A stretch of DNA of 64,000 bases from Caprella mutica (GCA_947561585.1 CANNZV010000930.1:275286-339285); one strand, 5' to 3'. Numbered from the stretch's first letter, positions 11,989 through 22,200 are shown. The notes: generated from the sequence alone by a model not told the origin. Numbers and translations are program-made.

Positions 11989-12131
11989 GATTATAATTAT
12001 TCAACGCATTCCAAAAGGAAACTAGTTTAAGAAATTTTGTATGTATCAAACAATCAAGGATATTCAGTTCAAACTTTAACATGTCTTTAGATGATGAAGA
12101 GGACATGATGCTATTCAATATGAAGTATTAG
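11989..12131 (+). other. exon-like segment with acceptor, ATG and donor
   Basis: Acceptor TTTTCTTTTCAG ends at 11,988 and donor GTAAGT starts at 12,132, giving a 143-nt internal-exon-sized piece. It holds an ATG at 12,081 opening a short acidic frame, MSLDDEEDMMLFNMKY, closed by TAG at 12,129-12,131 exactly at the donor. An acidic N-terminus like this occurs in several transposon and host proteins, but I do not recognise it. It could be a 5' exon of a decayed gene inside the 9.9-kb block, a non-coding exon, or chance splice signals. Confidence 0.25.
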
Positions 12132-12339
12132 GTAAGTTCAGCTCTCTTTTCAATCTTAAATAAAATAATTGACACAATGGAATTTACTACAGATGCTCCG
12201 ATACCATATTGTTAAATGATACCAGTACCAAGTCCAATACCAGTTTTTTTAAAGTATGATATTCACAAGTGTTACTTGCTCAGTGTAATAGCTATAAATT
12301 TCATTTGTTATATTATTTTTGTGTTATTGCAATTAGCTA

Positions 12340-13562
12340 AAGTGTAATAAGTTTCGAACTACAGTGTACCAAGTTTCAAACTACAGTGTACCTAGTTTCG
12401 AACTACAGTGTACCTAGTTTCGAACTACAGTGTACCTAGTTTCGAACTACAGTGTACCTAGTTTCGAACTACAGTGTGCCTAGTTTCGAACTACAGTGTG
12501 CCTAGTTTCGAACTACAGTGTGCCTAGTTTCGAACTACAGTGTGCCTAGTTTCGAACTACAGTGTGCCTAGTTTCGAACTACAGTGTGCCTAGTTTCAAC
12601 TACAGTGTGCCTAGTTTTGAACTACAGTGTGCCTAGTTTTGAACTACAGTGTGCCTAGTTTTGAACTACAGTGTGCCTAGTTTTGAACTACAGTGTGCCT
12701 AGTTTTGAACTACAGTGTGCCTAGTTTTGAACTACAGTGTGCCTAGTTTTGAACTACAGTGTGCCTAGTTTTGAACTACAGTGTGCCTAGTTTTGAACTA
12801 CAGTGTGCCTAGTTTTGAACTACAGTGTGCCTAGTTTTGAACTACAGTGTGCCTAGTTTTGAACTACAGTGTGCCTAGTTTTGAACTACAGTGTGCCTAG
12901 TTTTGAACTACAGTGTGCCTAGTTTTGAACTACAGTGTGCCTAGTTTTGAACTACAGTGTGCCTAGTTTTGAACTACAGTGTGCCTAGTTTTGAACTACA
13001 GTGTGCCTAGTTTTGAACTACAGTGTGCCTAGTTTTGAACTACAGTGTGCCTAGTTTTGAACTACAGTGTGCCTAGTTTTGAACTACAGTGTGCCTAGTT
13101 TTGAACTACAGTGTGCCTAGTTTTGAACTACAGTGTGCCTAGTTTTGAACTACAGTGTGCCTAGTTTTGAACTACAGTGTGCCTAGTTTTGAACTACAGT
13201 GTGCCTAGTTTTGAACTACAGTGTGCCTAGTTTTGAACTACAGTGTGCCTAGTTTTGAACTACAGTGTGCCTAGTTTTGAACTACAGTGTGCCTAGTTTT
13301 GAACTACAGTGTGCCTAGTTTTGAACTACAGTGTGCCTAGTTTTGAACTACAGTGTGCCTAGTTTTGAACTACAGTGTGCCTAGTTTTGAACTACAGTGT
13401 GCCTAGTTTTGAACTACAGTGTGCCTAGTTTTGAACTACAGTGTGCCTAGTTTTGAACTACAGTGTGCCTAGTTTTGAACTACAGTGTGCCTAGTTTTGA
13501 ACTACAGTGTGCCTAGTTTTGAACTACAGTGTGCCTAGTTTTGAACTAAAGTGTGCCTAGTT
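12340..13562 (+). repeat. 22-bp minisatellite, about 55 copies, polarised variants
   Basis: Unit TAGTTTTGAACTACAGTGTGCC. Left-end copies read TACCAAGTTTCAAAC then TACCTAGTTTCGAAC (about five), then TGCCTAGTTTCGAAC (about six), then one copy with a 1-bp deletion (TTTCAAC at about 12,593), then more than forty almost identical TGCCTAGTTTTGAAC copies. Each step differs by one change and is inherited by everything to the right. The unit contains TAG and TGA and is non-coding on the plus strand. Confidence 0.95.
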
Positions 13563-13701
13563 AGTTTTGAAGTATGTATTATTATTCATCTGTTGATTAA
13601 TTACAGCAATATCAGCTGTCTAGTTGAACATAAATTTATTATTATAAGCACGAAATGTAATTATTCAGTGAATTGTTTATAATGTTCGTTTCAATTTTCA
13701 G

Positions 13702-14150
13702 AAACACTGTCCGGACCCGATTTCAAACCAGTTCATAAAACCATTGGAATATCACTATAGAATTCTGGCGAATGGATGGACATAGAGGAAGGGGCATACG
13801 CTCCCACACCTGAGGACGGTCATGAGTCTTCCCCCCCTGGTCACGAGCCCCCCCCCCCCCTCCCTGTTGTTTAATCCTTATTACATAGTTAAACAAATGA
13901 AGAACTATGTACTTAGATAGAAATAACTGAGAGTTGCTAATGTAGTTTCACTAGTTTGTTGTACTGCAAACTTGATGATTGATTAATGACCTGGCAGGGG
14001 GATTAAATAATAATATAGGTAAATAATAAGGATTAAAAACAGATGGCTCGTAATCGGGGAGGGGGGGGGGGTGCTTATGACCTACACCTCCGAGGAACGC
14101 GTTATCAAAGTTGGCGACCTAATCTCTTACTCTTCTCCCAATTTATATTT
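13702..14150 (+). other. second exon-like segment, Pro-rich reading frame
   Basis: Preceded by TTTCAATTTTCAG (acceptor ending at 13,701). A possible donor GTAAGTATGG lies at 14,151. One frame reads LSGPDFKPVHKTIGISL, a TAG, then NSGEWMDIEEGAYAPTPEDG and a Pro-rich tail with a stop near 13,875. It looks protein-like but is interrupted, short and unrecognised. A decayed exon is the most that can be said. The C13 and G11 tracts here also form an inverted repeat. Confidence 0.2.
13806..14093. repeat. foldback with C13 and G11 tracts
   Basis: The arm TTTAATCCTTATTA (13,870-13,883) is the exact reverse complement of 14,024-14,037. Further out, a C13 run (13,848-13,860) faces a G11 run (14,061-14,071), and GGTCATGAG (13,819) faces the complement of CTTATGACC (14,074-14,082). 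The arms are about 70-75 bases with a loop of about 140. The G-run could also form a quadruplex. Confidence 0.7.
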
Positions 14151-14832
14151 GTAAGTATGGTTACATTTTTTATTATTAGTAACAAGTGATACTCATTTTA
14201 CAAACTTTGACAATCAGTTTGAAAGAAAAAATATAAGTAAGATTACAATGTATAGCTTTAGTTTGCTTACCAATAAATAAATTTAAAGCTATCTTCTTCA
14301 CTTTTATAACCTTACCACTACTCTTTACAGTCTATTATATCGTAAATGGAAAAGGAGATGGTGTCCCTTCAGCCCTGAACTGTTGTAGCTAATTTGGAAT
14401 GTATTATTTTACCATGTTTATTTTTATTAACGCTACTTGCAGTTTTGGAGAATAGCGCAAAGTTATATTCATCAACTGCGAGGTCTTAGATTTTTGTATT
14501 AGGAAGGCTTCATTCCCCATCATCTTCTTCCATCCACCATCGCCACAGGTGCTTGTGACACTTTTCGTGACAATTCTTGGTAATTCACGGAGAAGCTTTT
14601 TTGTCCATTCATTAGTATTGCCACTGACGGGTGGCAGGTGACATTGTTTATAGAGCCACTTTTCTTTCTGACTGATTCTTCCAGTCCCTTCTATTTAATT
14701 TCCTTTTGATGTAGCTAAACGATATGGCCTTTTTTTCTGAAATAGACATTTAACCCCTACTAAATAAATTTTTCCCTAACTTGAAACGTCAATCACATTA
14801 ATTCAAATAGCTATTTAGACATGATCATTTTT
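14151..14832. other. no gene seen
   Basis: AT-rich sequence with no supported ORF or clear repeat. Confidence 0.4.
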
Positions 14833-14990
14833 TACCCTCATGGTAGATATTGACTGGAATATTGCTGCCGAATAACGTCACATTCATAATATGAAGTATA
14901 TATGCGGTAAACGCGTCATATTTTATAGTATGAATATGTGCGTTCATATTCAGCGCAGTATTGGCGCAGTCAATATCTTCCATGAGGGTA
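14833..14990. mobile_element. 158-bp palindromic MITE with TA ends
   Basis: The ends TACCCTCATGGTAGATATTG and the reverse complement of the right end (TACCCTCATGGAAGATATTG) match over 24 bases with one mismatch, and imperfect pairing continues nearly to the middle. It is flanked by TTTTT-TA and TA-TTTTT, consistent with TA insertion as in Tc1/mariner-type MITEs. There is no coding capacity; the overlapping ORF at 14,891-15,073 is a by-product. Confidence 0.75.
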
Positions 14991-15004
14991 TTTTTTCTCT
15001 AGTG

Positions 15005-15217
15005 TTTCACTCGTGGCCACGGACGCTACGCGGTCGCGCATTAGTAGTTAGGACGCGCGTGTCTGCAGTTTAGGGTAGCGCCCCAGTGTAGTTCAGTGCA
15101 GTGGGGGGACGTAAAATGAGGTCCCCAAAAGCGGACAAAAATGCTCTGTCGCGGCCCTATCGCGGCCTTCTGCCTGCCATGATGCCGGCCCTGCGCGCCC
15201 CACCCGCTGCCCCTATC
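15005..15217. other. GC-rich, CpG-rich patch inside the right terminal repeat
   Basis: This 210-bp patch has many CpG words (GACGCTACGCGGTCGCGCA, GTCGCGGCCCTATCGCGG, CCTGCGCGCCCC) in otherwise AT-rich DNA and directly abuts the 23-bp repeat at 15,218. It could be a subterminal region or promoter of the candidate element. Both overlapping ORFs (14,891-15,073 plus; 15,041-15,223 minus) look like composition artefacts. Confidence 0.5.
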
Positions 15218-15240
15218 CTGCACCGAATTTTAACTGGGTA
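15218..15240 (-). repeat. right 23-bp terminal inverted repeat
   Basis: The reverse complement equals 5,308-5,330 over all 23 bases. The next bases outward, ATAGCTAAGAAACATTTG, match the repeat copy at about 49,545-49,570, so the edge is a true insertion junction. Confidence 0.8.
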
Positions 15241-15242
15241 AT

Positions 15243-15400
15243 AGCTAAGAAACATTTGTTTCGTATCTTTGCTTGTTATTTTACTTCAAATGGGAAACTT
15301 TTCTTTGGCGTTTACTAATGTGTGTGTATATATCAAATATTGTTTTTATTATAATTAAAAAATACCGAAAAGTTTCATATTTAAAATTTTATGGGAGCTT
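15243..15400 (+). repeat. copy of the 49.5-kb dispersed repeat
   Basis: AGAAACATTTGTTTCGTATC and later AAATACCGAAAAGTTTCAT, ATTTTATGG match about 49,550-49,690 (AGAAATATTTGTTTCTTATC ... AAATATCGAAAAGTTAATTTT) in order and with similar spacing. Confidence 0.6.
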
Positions 15401-16099
15401 TAGTGAAAGTTGGTTGAAGACGCTAGTTTATTGAATTGCACAGTTCATGATTTTTCATATTCCTAGTGGTAGTGTTTATTCTTGAAATTGTTAAATCAAT
15501 TTCATTTTTGATTATATAGTATAACAAATCATAATGAAATATATGCAAGAAAATTAGGAATTCATACGAAAGAATTATGTATAGCAAGTACATATGTCAA
15601 ATAATTTTGAAGACATTAAAACGGACTGAAATTATATGGATCCAAAGTAAATTCTTAAATCATTTTGAAATGATAATTGTTTCGATATTATCGAATGATA
15701 ATCCTAATAACCTATATCGAAAACTGTAAAGATATTCATTTACTCATCTAAAACTAATCAACTTGTTGTTTGTATTAATTATATAATTTATTTAAATATA
15801 TGTTATTAATTAGATTAGTACAAACAGCTGAAAGTCTAGAAACGTTATGATATTGAAAACTGAATATATACCTAAATTATTGTAGCAACTCTATCCATCT
15901 TTAAGGAAATTATATCTTTCAACTATAAAATCAAATTATTATGTTAAATAATTATTTCTCGTACAACCATGTAAATAATATGTAACTATGTTACGAACTT
16001 TCAAGATATTATTCGATCAATTTCTTGTATAAAAAAAAATGTTTTTAAATACATTCTTCTGGAATGTTCACATCTTTTTAATTCTTGTAAGAGTAACTT

Positions 16100-16205
16100 A
16101 CAATTCAGTATGAGCCACTAAAATGTTTCCGCTTTTTCAAATACTTGTAAATCGTTAGCTAATGGTTGAAAAAATTGATTTGGTAAGAAAATTATACTAT
16201 TGAAA
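16100..16205 (+). repeat. single-ended copy of the 58-kb MITE family
   Basis: TTCAGTATGAGCCACTAAAATG, then TTTCCGCTTTTTCAAATACTT and TAAATCGTTAGCTAATGG, match 57,977-58,040 closely. Only one end is present here. Confidence 0.6.
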
Positions 16206-17984
16206 CCAAAATTAAAATCTAGATTATTCTAGTATAATTAATATGTTTTATTGTTAACTTGATATAGCCATTGTTCTATCAAAAAAAAAATAGATGAAAT
16301 TTTTTTATAAGACGGATTCTACTTCACATATTATTGCAATGGTATTATATCATCCTTTTATAAGTTGTGCCTACTTTTGCAGATACTCCAAAGGTTTCAA
16401 AAAATCCTTAAATCAAGTTTCACGCTATTTGTATTTTACACAAAACCTAAGTACTTCCCTTTGATTCATCAGTTTCTTTCTTTCTTTATATCTTCCATTC
16501 AGCTCCCAATTCTTTGATAAAAATTGAAATATAAATAACATATACATTCAATAACTTGATGTCACTCATAAAAGTTAAAAAGATATTCCAAGACGTCTTT
16601 TCTTTCGAATTCTTTGAAAAGATCCTTCACGTTAACTATTCATCATTTTAGAAAGGACACTCACAATTAAAGATCATATTTCAATTCTACTATCCTTTAA
16701 AAATAGGGTTATAGAATATTTTGATATTATGGTTTGGAAATTTTATGTTTCAAAACTGTTCGATATAACTGTTTGAAATTGTAATTTGAATATTAGATTT
16801 TCTTAAATCAATTTTGACAAATAAAACGTTCCAGAGGAAAAGTAAATTTACATCAACCTTTAAGAAGGTATAATAGTTAAAACATTTCTTGTTTCATTAT
16901 TTTTTCTAAAAGAATCTTTTGAAAGATTACTTTATGAATAAATATTAAATTAATCACCATTAGTTAAAATAGTTTGATGTTGTATGAGCAACTGTCACAA
17001 GACTTACTAACGAGCGTATGATTATGAATAAGTATATATTTAACTTTTCCTATTCCTTAGTTTCTCTTCCACACAAAATATTTAACACTCATCAATTTAT
17101 TTTCTCTTTACTGCAGCGAGAAAAGTGAGACAACAGAAGAAGTCACTTGGAGTGTTCCTCTAAACAAACAAATGAATTGTTGTCTCTTTACTTTTTATTG
17201 CTTCCAAAGAAAAGAGATTATTTCCAATTAGAGGCTTTGTGCACCCTCAGTCCCTCGTCATAACTGGGAAACGTAACAAAATAGTGAACTTAATTTTTTG
17301 AAATAAAAACCGTATGTTTTTTATTAGTTAAATTGGGAACCATATGTACAACTCATATCTCAGCAACTAATAATTTTGTGTTAATTTGTTCATTTTATTG
17401 TGAGTTTCTAATTACACTCATATATGCCTGGTAAATCATGTTAAAATAATTGGTCCAATAATTATTATAATTGTGAAATAGTTCTACCATTTTGATTGTT
17501 TATCTTTGTCACTCTGAGTAAAGGGTAGTTAAACTCTTTACTCATTAATTTCCCTTATTCAAGTCCCAATTACATATATGTAAAAAGGTATCAGTCTACC
17601 CTTTAATCCCAATTAATTACTCTTATTCAAGATACAACTACCTGTGAGTAAGGGATATAATGGATGATAATATCTTTTCCCACAAATAGTGCATCGTTTC
17701 CTTAACGTTCTAGACGTGTATTTGATTTTCGTACATAAGAATTCATTGATTTTTGATTATGTAAAGAATACTCTGCATCATTCACCTGTTGGAGTTTGTT
17801 TATTCCTGAAAAATTCATTATTTCCAAAGTGAAATTAGTTATATGACACCGTATAACTATCATATACATATTTTAATAAATATCATATTTTAATAAATTG
17901 AACATCGTATATTGTTTATAATTTATATCGTTAAATTTTGTTTTTAACAGTTTTTACAAAATTTAATATTGTTTATATTTTAAT
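16206..17984. other. no gene seen
   Basis: AT-rich sequence without supported ORFs. Around 17,510-17,650 there is a weak repetition of ACTCTTTACTCATTAAT/CCCTTATTCAAG words. Nothing else is claimed. Confidence 0.4.
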
Positions 17985-18780
17985 TATACAATCGATCTTC
18001 CTTATTCTCTAAGATTTCTCTATAAAAGATTCTCCATGATTTCTATTTTCGACCCGAAAAGAATATTAATTAGTTGTCAGCACAGTTTAATTTAAAATGA
18101 GAGCTGTTTACTCCTGCGATTTGATGTCTGGATTTTAATTAGAAGAGAAGATTGTTTGCTTTCGTAGACTTGGAATTCTCTTTAATTTTGCACAGACTAC
18201 ATCCGTCATTGGCTATTTAGCTGGTTTGGAGAAATGAACACAAACCGTGCTAATTAGATGAACAAAATACTTTAGTGAAACAAAAATAAGAGATGGGAGC
18301 GATATGAGAGATGTACAGTTATAAAATTTCAATTAAGAACTATTTCTGAATTTATGACTATCTAAACAGTAAACATATATCACAATTTTATTTCAATTGA
18401 TAATATGTAACTATAAGTGATAATATGTAATATGTGATGTAACTATGTGATAAACTGCATCCAACTCGTTTATGAATTTATGTTATTGATATTTCTCTAT
18501 AAGAACTAGTTCGCGCGAATGAGCAGCTAGAATAGTTAGATTATGCTTCCACAGCCTTATCTCTCTCATCTGTCAGTACTTCACTAACTTCTTAACGGTT
18601 ATTTCTCAACGCCACTCCATATTGCTCAATGTTCATCCTTCATCAAAATCCTTAAATTTACGAGTTTCTGTATGCAAGAGTTGATCAAAAGAAACTTTGC
18701 CAAAATATGGAAAATCATTATGTAAATAAGTTCCCGAAGCTTTTCATACTGTGGTATATTCTTTGGTTCGTTTCTCTTTT
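17985..18780 (+). repeat. dispersed repeat, copy 1 (partner 48,305-49,095)
   Basis: Two conserved blocks match the partner: 17,985-18,320 (GATATTAATTRGTTGTYAGC, AAAATGAGAGCTGT, GCTAATTAGATGARCAAAA, GTGAAACAAAAATRAGAGAT) and 18,540-18,780 (ATCTGTCAGTACTTCACTAA, CTTCTTAACGGTTATTTCTC, CGCCACTCCATATTG). The middle about 200 bp has diverged. No ORF or terminal repeats are recognised. Confidence 0.75.
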
Positions 18781-18959
18781 GCATGCAAAAGAAATACAAC
18801 AAATTATAAAATGTTATGACCTAGATATCTTGTTGCAGGTATAGGAAAACATTAATTTAAAATGACAGACAATTATAATTTAATAATATACAGCAATGGC
18901 CACATAAGAACAATTACCTCTTTTGTATTTGGCTATCTGAATGTCCGGAAAGGTTTGAA

Positions 18960-19360
18960 TATGTTTAAAAAAACACATTATATAAATATGTAAACGGTAT
19001 TTATTGGGAACTGAGAGAGCAGAGCCGTGATTGGGTGGAATATTACCAAATTACAGCTCACGCATGTGTCTGTGGACTGTGTGTAGTGTACTTAATGGGT
19101 ATCAAGCTGTATTTTCTATGTTGCCAAACGTCTGTACATTACAATTGATTTCCTAATTTATGTGATTTATGCTGATTTATACAGATACGTAAATATTTCT
19201 AAACTTTTGAATACAAAAATAGATTTAGTATTTATGTAGGAACAAAGTGAAGAAAGACCGCTAAATATAAACGAATTTCAGAGAAGATATAAAGTAATTT
19301 GAAAAAGATGTGCTATTTTTGGCCTAGACTCGAAGGAGTACCATTGTTGTTTTCCTAAAT
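18960..19360 (+). repeat. dispersed repeat family R1, copy 1
   Basis: Shares with 57,300-57,640 the blocks CTGAGAGAGCAGAGC, GTGATTGGGTG, ACAATTGATTTCCTAATTTA, GTATTTATGTAGGAACAAAG and AAGAAAG. It is non-coding as far as can be seen. Confidence 0.75.
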
Positions 19361-20254
19361 AAAATTTGTACCTTTGTAAACTTTTCGGCGAACTACTCAA
19401 CTCATTTGATTTTTCAAATAATTTGATTCTCATTCTTTCAAATATGTCATATCAAGTAAATGTTTTTTATAACAAAAACCAAGATAGCAAATCTGTTGGA
19501 ATAAAAAGCATTTCATTAATCTAATTTCTTTTTACATGGTTCTATTTAAATTCAACTTTTCGGCTATCAATATATAACAATATTTTCAAGCAATTAAATG
19601 ATCGTAACCTTCAGATTTTACCCTGACGATGACACTGACATTTATTTTAAGTAGTTCAATTCAAACTTTGATGATATATCAATTACTTAAATATTGTTAT
19701 GATTGTATGTAATAACACTTCCATCATAAACATATTTTTCTGATAAAAATATTTTTTCAAATGAACTCGCTTGTAATTATAACTCCAAGCAGCAATTACG
19801 ATTTGCTGTTTTTATTCACAACGGAAGATTTTATTCTTCATTTTTTCTGACAATATATTCCTTTTTACATACCAAAGTTTTATTAATAAAAGATTATTTA
19901 CTAACTTTTCATAAATGGAATGTATATTCATTGTGTCTATTTGTTCTTACAAAAGTCACCGTCATTCAAAGAGTCACAAATACAAGTAAACAAACTTAGA
20001 AAGTGAATAGAATACCGAAGGAAGTATGAAAACTGTGCTTGTTTAGTAACTTGAAATTAGTTAATAAAATGAGAGGAAGGAATCTTGTTCAACAAAAGTT
20101 TGGTATGTAATTATGAACCCAATTCATATATTCGTGGCATTTTTACATTAGGATTTTTTTAACCTCAAAAAACTATGAACAAATCAAAGGTGAAATAGCT
20201 TGTAAGTTTCCGCATTGACTGGGCATATTTTCCTCATTTTATAACTAAGAGAGA
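19361..20254. other. no gene seen
   Basis: AT-rich sequence with no supported ORF or repeat. Confidence 0.4.
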
Positions 20255-21360
20255 GGGAAGATGATTGTAAACACAGCTAATAAAATCCCGGATGTGAATG
20301 CAATGTAAGAAAATATATGTGTAGAGTTAAAAGAAATTTCTGATGTAAAATTAATTGAAGGAAATTATTATGTCGAGTTATTGGAGGACAAGCAATTGGA
20401 GGACATTATTGTGTAGAGTTAATGAAATCCTTGATGTGAAGGCAACCCCAAGCAACCATGACACATTGTGCCAACATGGGCAGTAGATCGTTAGATGGAC
20501 AAGAGATGGCAGACTGAAAAGTAGCCTAGAAATTACATTGGGATAATGTGGTTTTCTGTTTCCAAGAAATATTACCTTCTGAAAAGATTGGTTCAAGTGG
20601 CAAAGCCATCCCATTGAATTGTCATATTGGCCCAACCTGAGTATTATATAGCGTAGCAAGATTATATGGTTGAAACATGAATAACATATCGGCAATATTT
20701 TGGGTCAAGATGATTTCAATTTAACAGCCCATGCCGTCACCATGTTTGCCCATATTCCAAATAATCACACAGTAACAATACGATTTGTCAACCATTATAG
20801 TGCCCACATGGGCTCGATTAACTTGTGTTGCCTTGTATTATAGGAAATTACTGTGTATAGTTATTGAAATCCCCAACGTGAAGGCAATTAGAGGATAATG
20901 ATTGTCTAGAGTTAATGAAATCCCTGATGTGAAGGCAATTAAAAGGAAATTATTTTGTAAAATTATTGAGATCCCTGACGTGAAGGCAAATGAAGGGAAT
21001 TTTTTTGTGTATAGCTAATGAAATCCCTAACGTGAAGGCAATTAAAGAATAATGATTGTCAATAGTTAATAAGATCCCTGACGTGAAGGCAATTGAAGGA
21101 ATTTTTTCATGTAGAGTTAATGAATACCTCACATAAAGGCAATCGAAGGAAATAACTATTGTGTAGAGTTAATGAAAACCACGATAAGGAAACAATGGGA
21201 CGAAATTATTCTTTAGAGTTAATGTAACTCCTCACATAAATCCAATAATTATTGAAGGAAATAAGTATTGCATAGTGTTAATGAAATCTACGACATGAAG
21301 ACAGTATTGAAGGAATTTAATGTGTAGAGTTTATGAAATTCCTGACGTGAAGGCAATTGT
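20255..21360 (+). repeat. degenerate tandem array, unit about 50-55 bp
   Basis: The unit GTGTAGAGTTAATGAAATCC plus TGACGTGAAGGCAATTGAAG recurs about ten to twelve times with indels. Copies are clearest from 20,840 to 21,355. The array is interrupted at 20,435-20,832 by a different sequence. The minus-strand ORFs at 20,378-20,695 and 20,950-21,132 are translations of this array and its insert, not genes. Confidence 0.8.
20435..20832. mobile_element. about 400-bp insert within the tandem array
   Basis: The insert is bounded by AAGGCAACCCCAAG on the left and the complement of AAGGCAACACAAG on the right, a short possible inverted repeat, with array units resuming on both sides. It carries near-palindromes GTGCCAACATGGGC and GTGCCCACATGGGC near its two ends. 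Family unknown. Confidence 0.4.
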
Positions 21361-22054
21361 ATGTATGAAATTATTATTGATTAGCAAAAACCTCAGAAAA
21401 TATTTTATTTGCTAACAATTATAACAAATACTCTTTTCTACATGAGTGTATTTTTGAATGGAGAACAAAAAATATATTGGAAAAACATTTTTTCTAGCAA
21501 CAGCTTTTGTTAAATTTCTTTCTACTTTTTTTTCTTTGTAGAAACATTCAAATAAATCACGATATAAAGATGGTTACAATACATTCATGAAAAATGTGTA
21601 TATTATAGAAAGAATATAAAATCATTGGAAAAAAAAATCATAGTGTGAAGTAGCTAGTATGATCAATGGTCGTAGAGGTGAATTAAGTAATTTTTTAGAT
21701 GAAGTTTTTCTACAAGTTATAGTGGAAATTGAAGCTCAATTCCCAAAGTTAATCATTGAAAGAGTGAAAGTTTTTCAAAGAAGAAAAAAATTAGAATACA
21801 TTATGGTGAAGAAACACAATCAATATACTGGATCACAATTTTGATTTGTACATAAAGAAAGAGGTAAAAACATTAAACTTTTTAAATTAAAATTGTAGAT
21901 TAAACTACTTCTCAGAATACGGTATTTCATAGTCACTATTATCATAGTAATCAACATTTTCAAGTTGTTTATCTATCTCTTATGTTTTTAGATAGGAGTG
22001 GATATGTCAATGTGACATAAAAATTTACATTATAGCTCATGTGAATACGATCTA
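21361..22054. other. no gene recognised
   Basis: One 61-codon ATG frame (21,659-21,844, plus) reads as a charged peptide (MINGRRGELSNFLDEVF...). It matches nothing I know and has no supporting signals, so it is not called as a gene. Confidence 0.35.
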
Positions 22055-22200
22055 TATAGTTCTTCATTATTTTGTGATGGGACTATTAAATTTATTCTCA
22101 AAGGTCAAAGGAAATGAAATTGACAATCAATTAGAAAAACACTGGCAGACCAATAGAGTCCTATTATTACTCACTAAATTAGTATACATAGTTTTGAAGA
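22055..22200 (+). repeat. dispersed repeat; inverted partner at 36,005-36,120
   Basis: GATGGGACTATTAAATTTATTCTCAAAGGTCAAAGGAAA...GACAATYA.TT.GAAAA..A matches the reverse complement of the partner. The chance ORFs in both copies give similar peptides (FSKVKGNEIDNQLE and FSKFKGKDIDNYLE), hinting at a decayed coding repeat. Confidence 0.55.

Larger units (their letters stand above)
5308..15240. mobile_element. candidate 9.9-kb element bounded by 23-bp inverted repeats
   Basis: The left end 5,308-5,330 and the reverse complement of 15,218-15,240 are identical over 23 bases, starting TACCCAGTTAAAATTCGG, and resemble each other for about 10 more bases (TATAGCGG against GATAGGGG). They point inward, as terminal inverted repeats do. 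TA is present at both outer edges, consistent with a 2-bp TA target duplication, although TA is self-complementary and could be part of the repeat. Bases just outside the right edge (15,243 on) match another locus at about 49,550, so 15,240 is a real junction. The interval has word usage unlike the rest of the window. No transposase was recognised, so the two ends could instead belong to separate relics of one family. Confidence 0.35.

Noticed and set aside
11771..12025. Membrane-protein-like ORF on the plus strand
   Set aside because: AT-rich hydrophobic translation with a GTG start that runs through a strong splice acceptor; no other support.
12340..13562. CRISPR array
   Set aside because: The 22-bp repeats are contiguous with no spacers, in a eukaryotic sequence context.
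14891..15223. Short ORFs on both strands over the GC-rich patch
   Set aside because: Overlap each other and the MITE and terminal repeat; composition explains the absence of stops.
21659..21844. Small charged protein gene
   Set aside because: A single ATG frame of 61 codons with no homology recognised, no splice or promoter context, and many comparable chance frames in the window.
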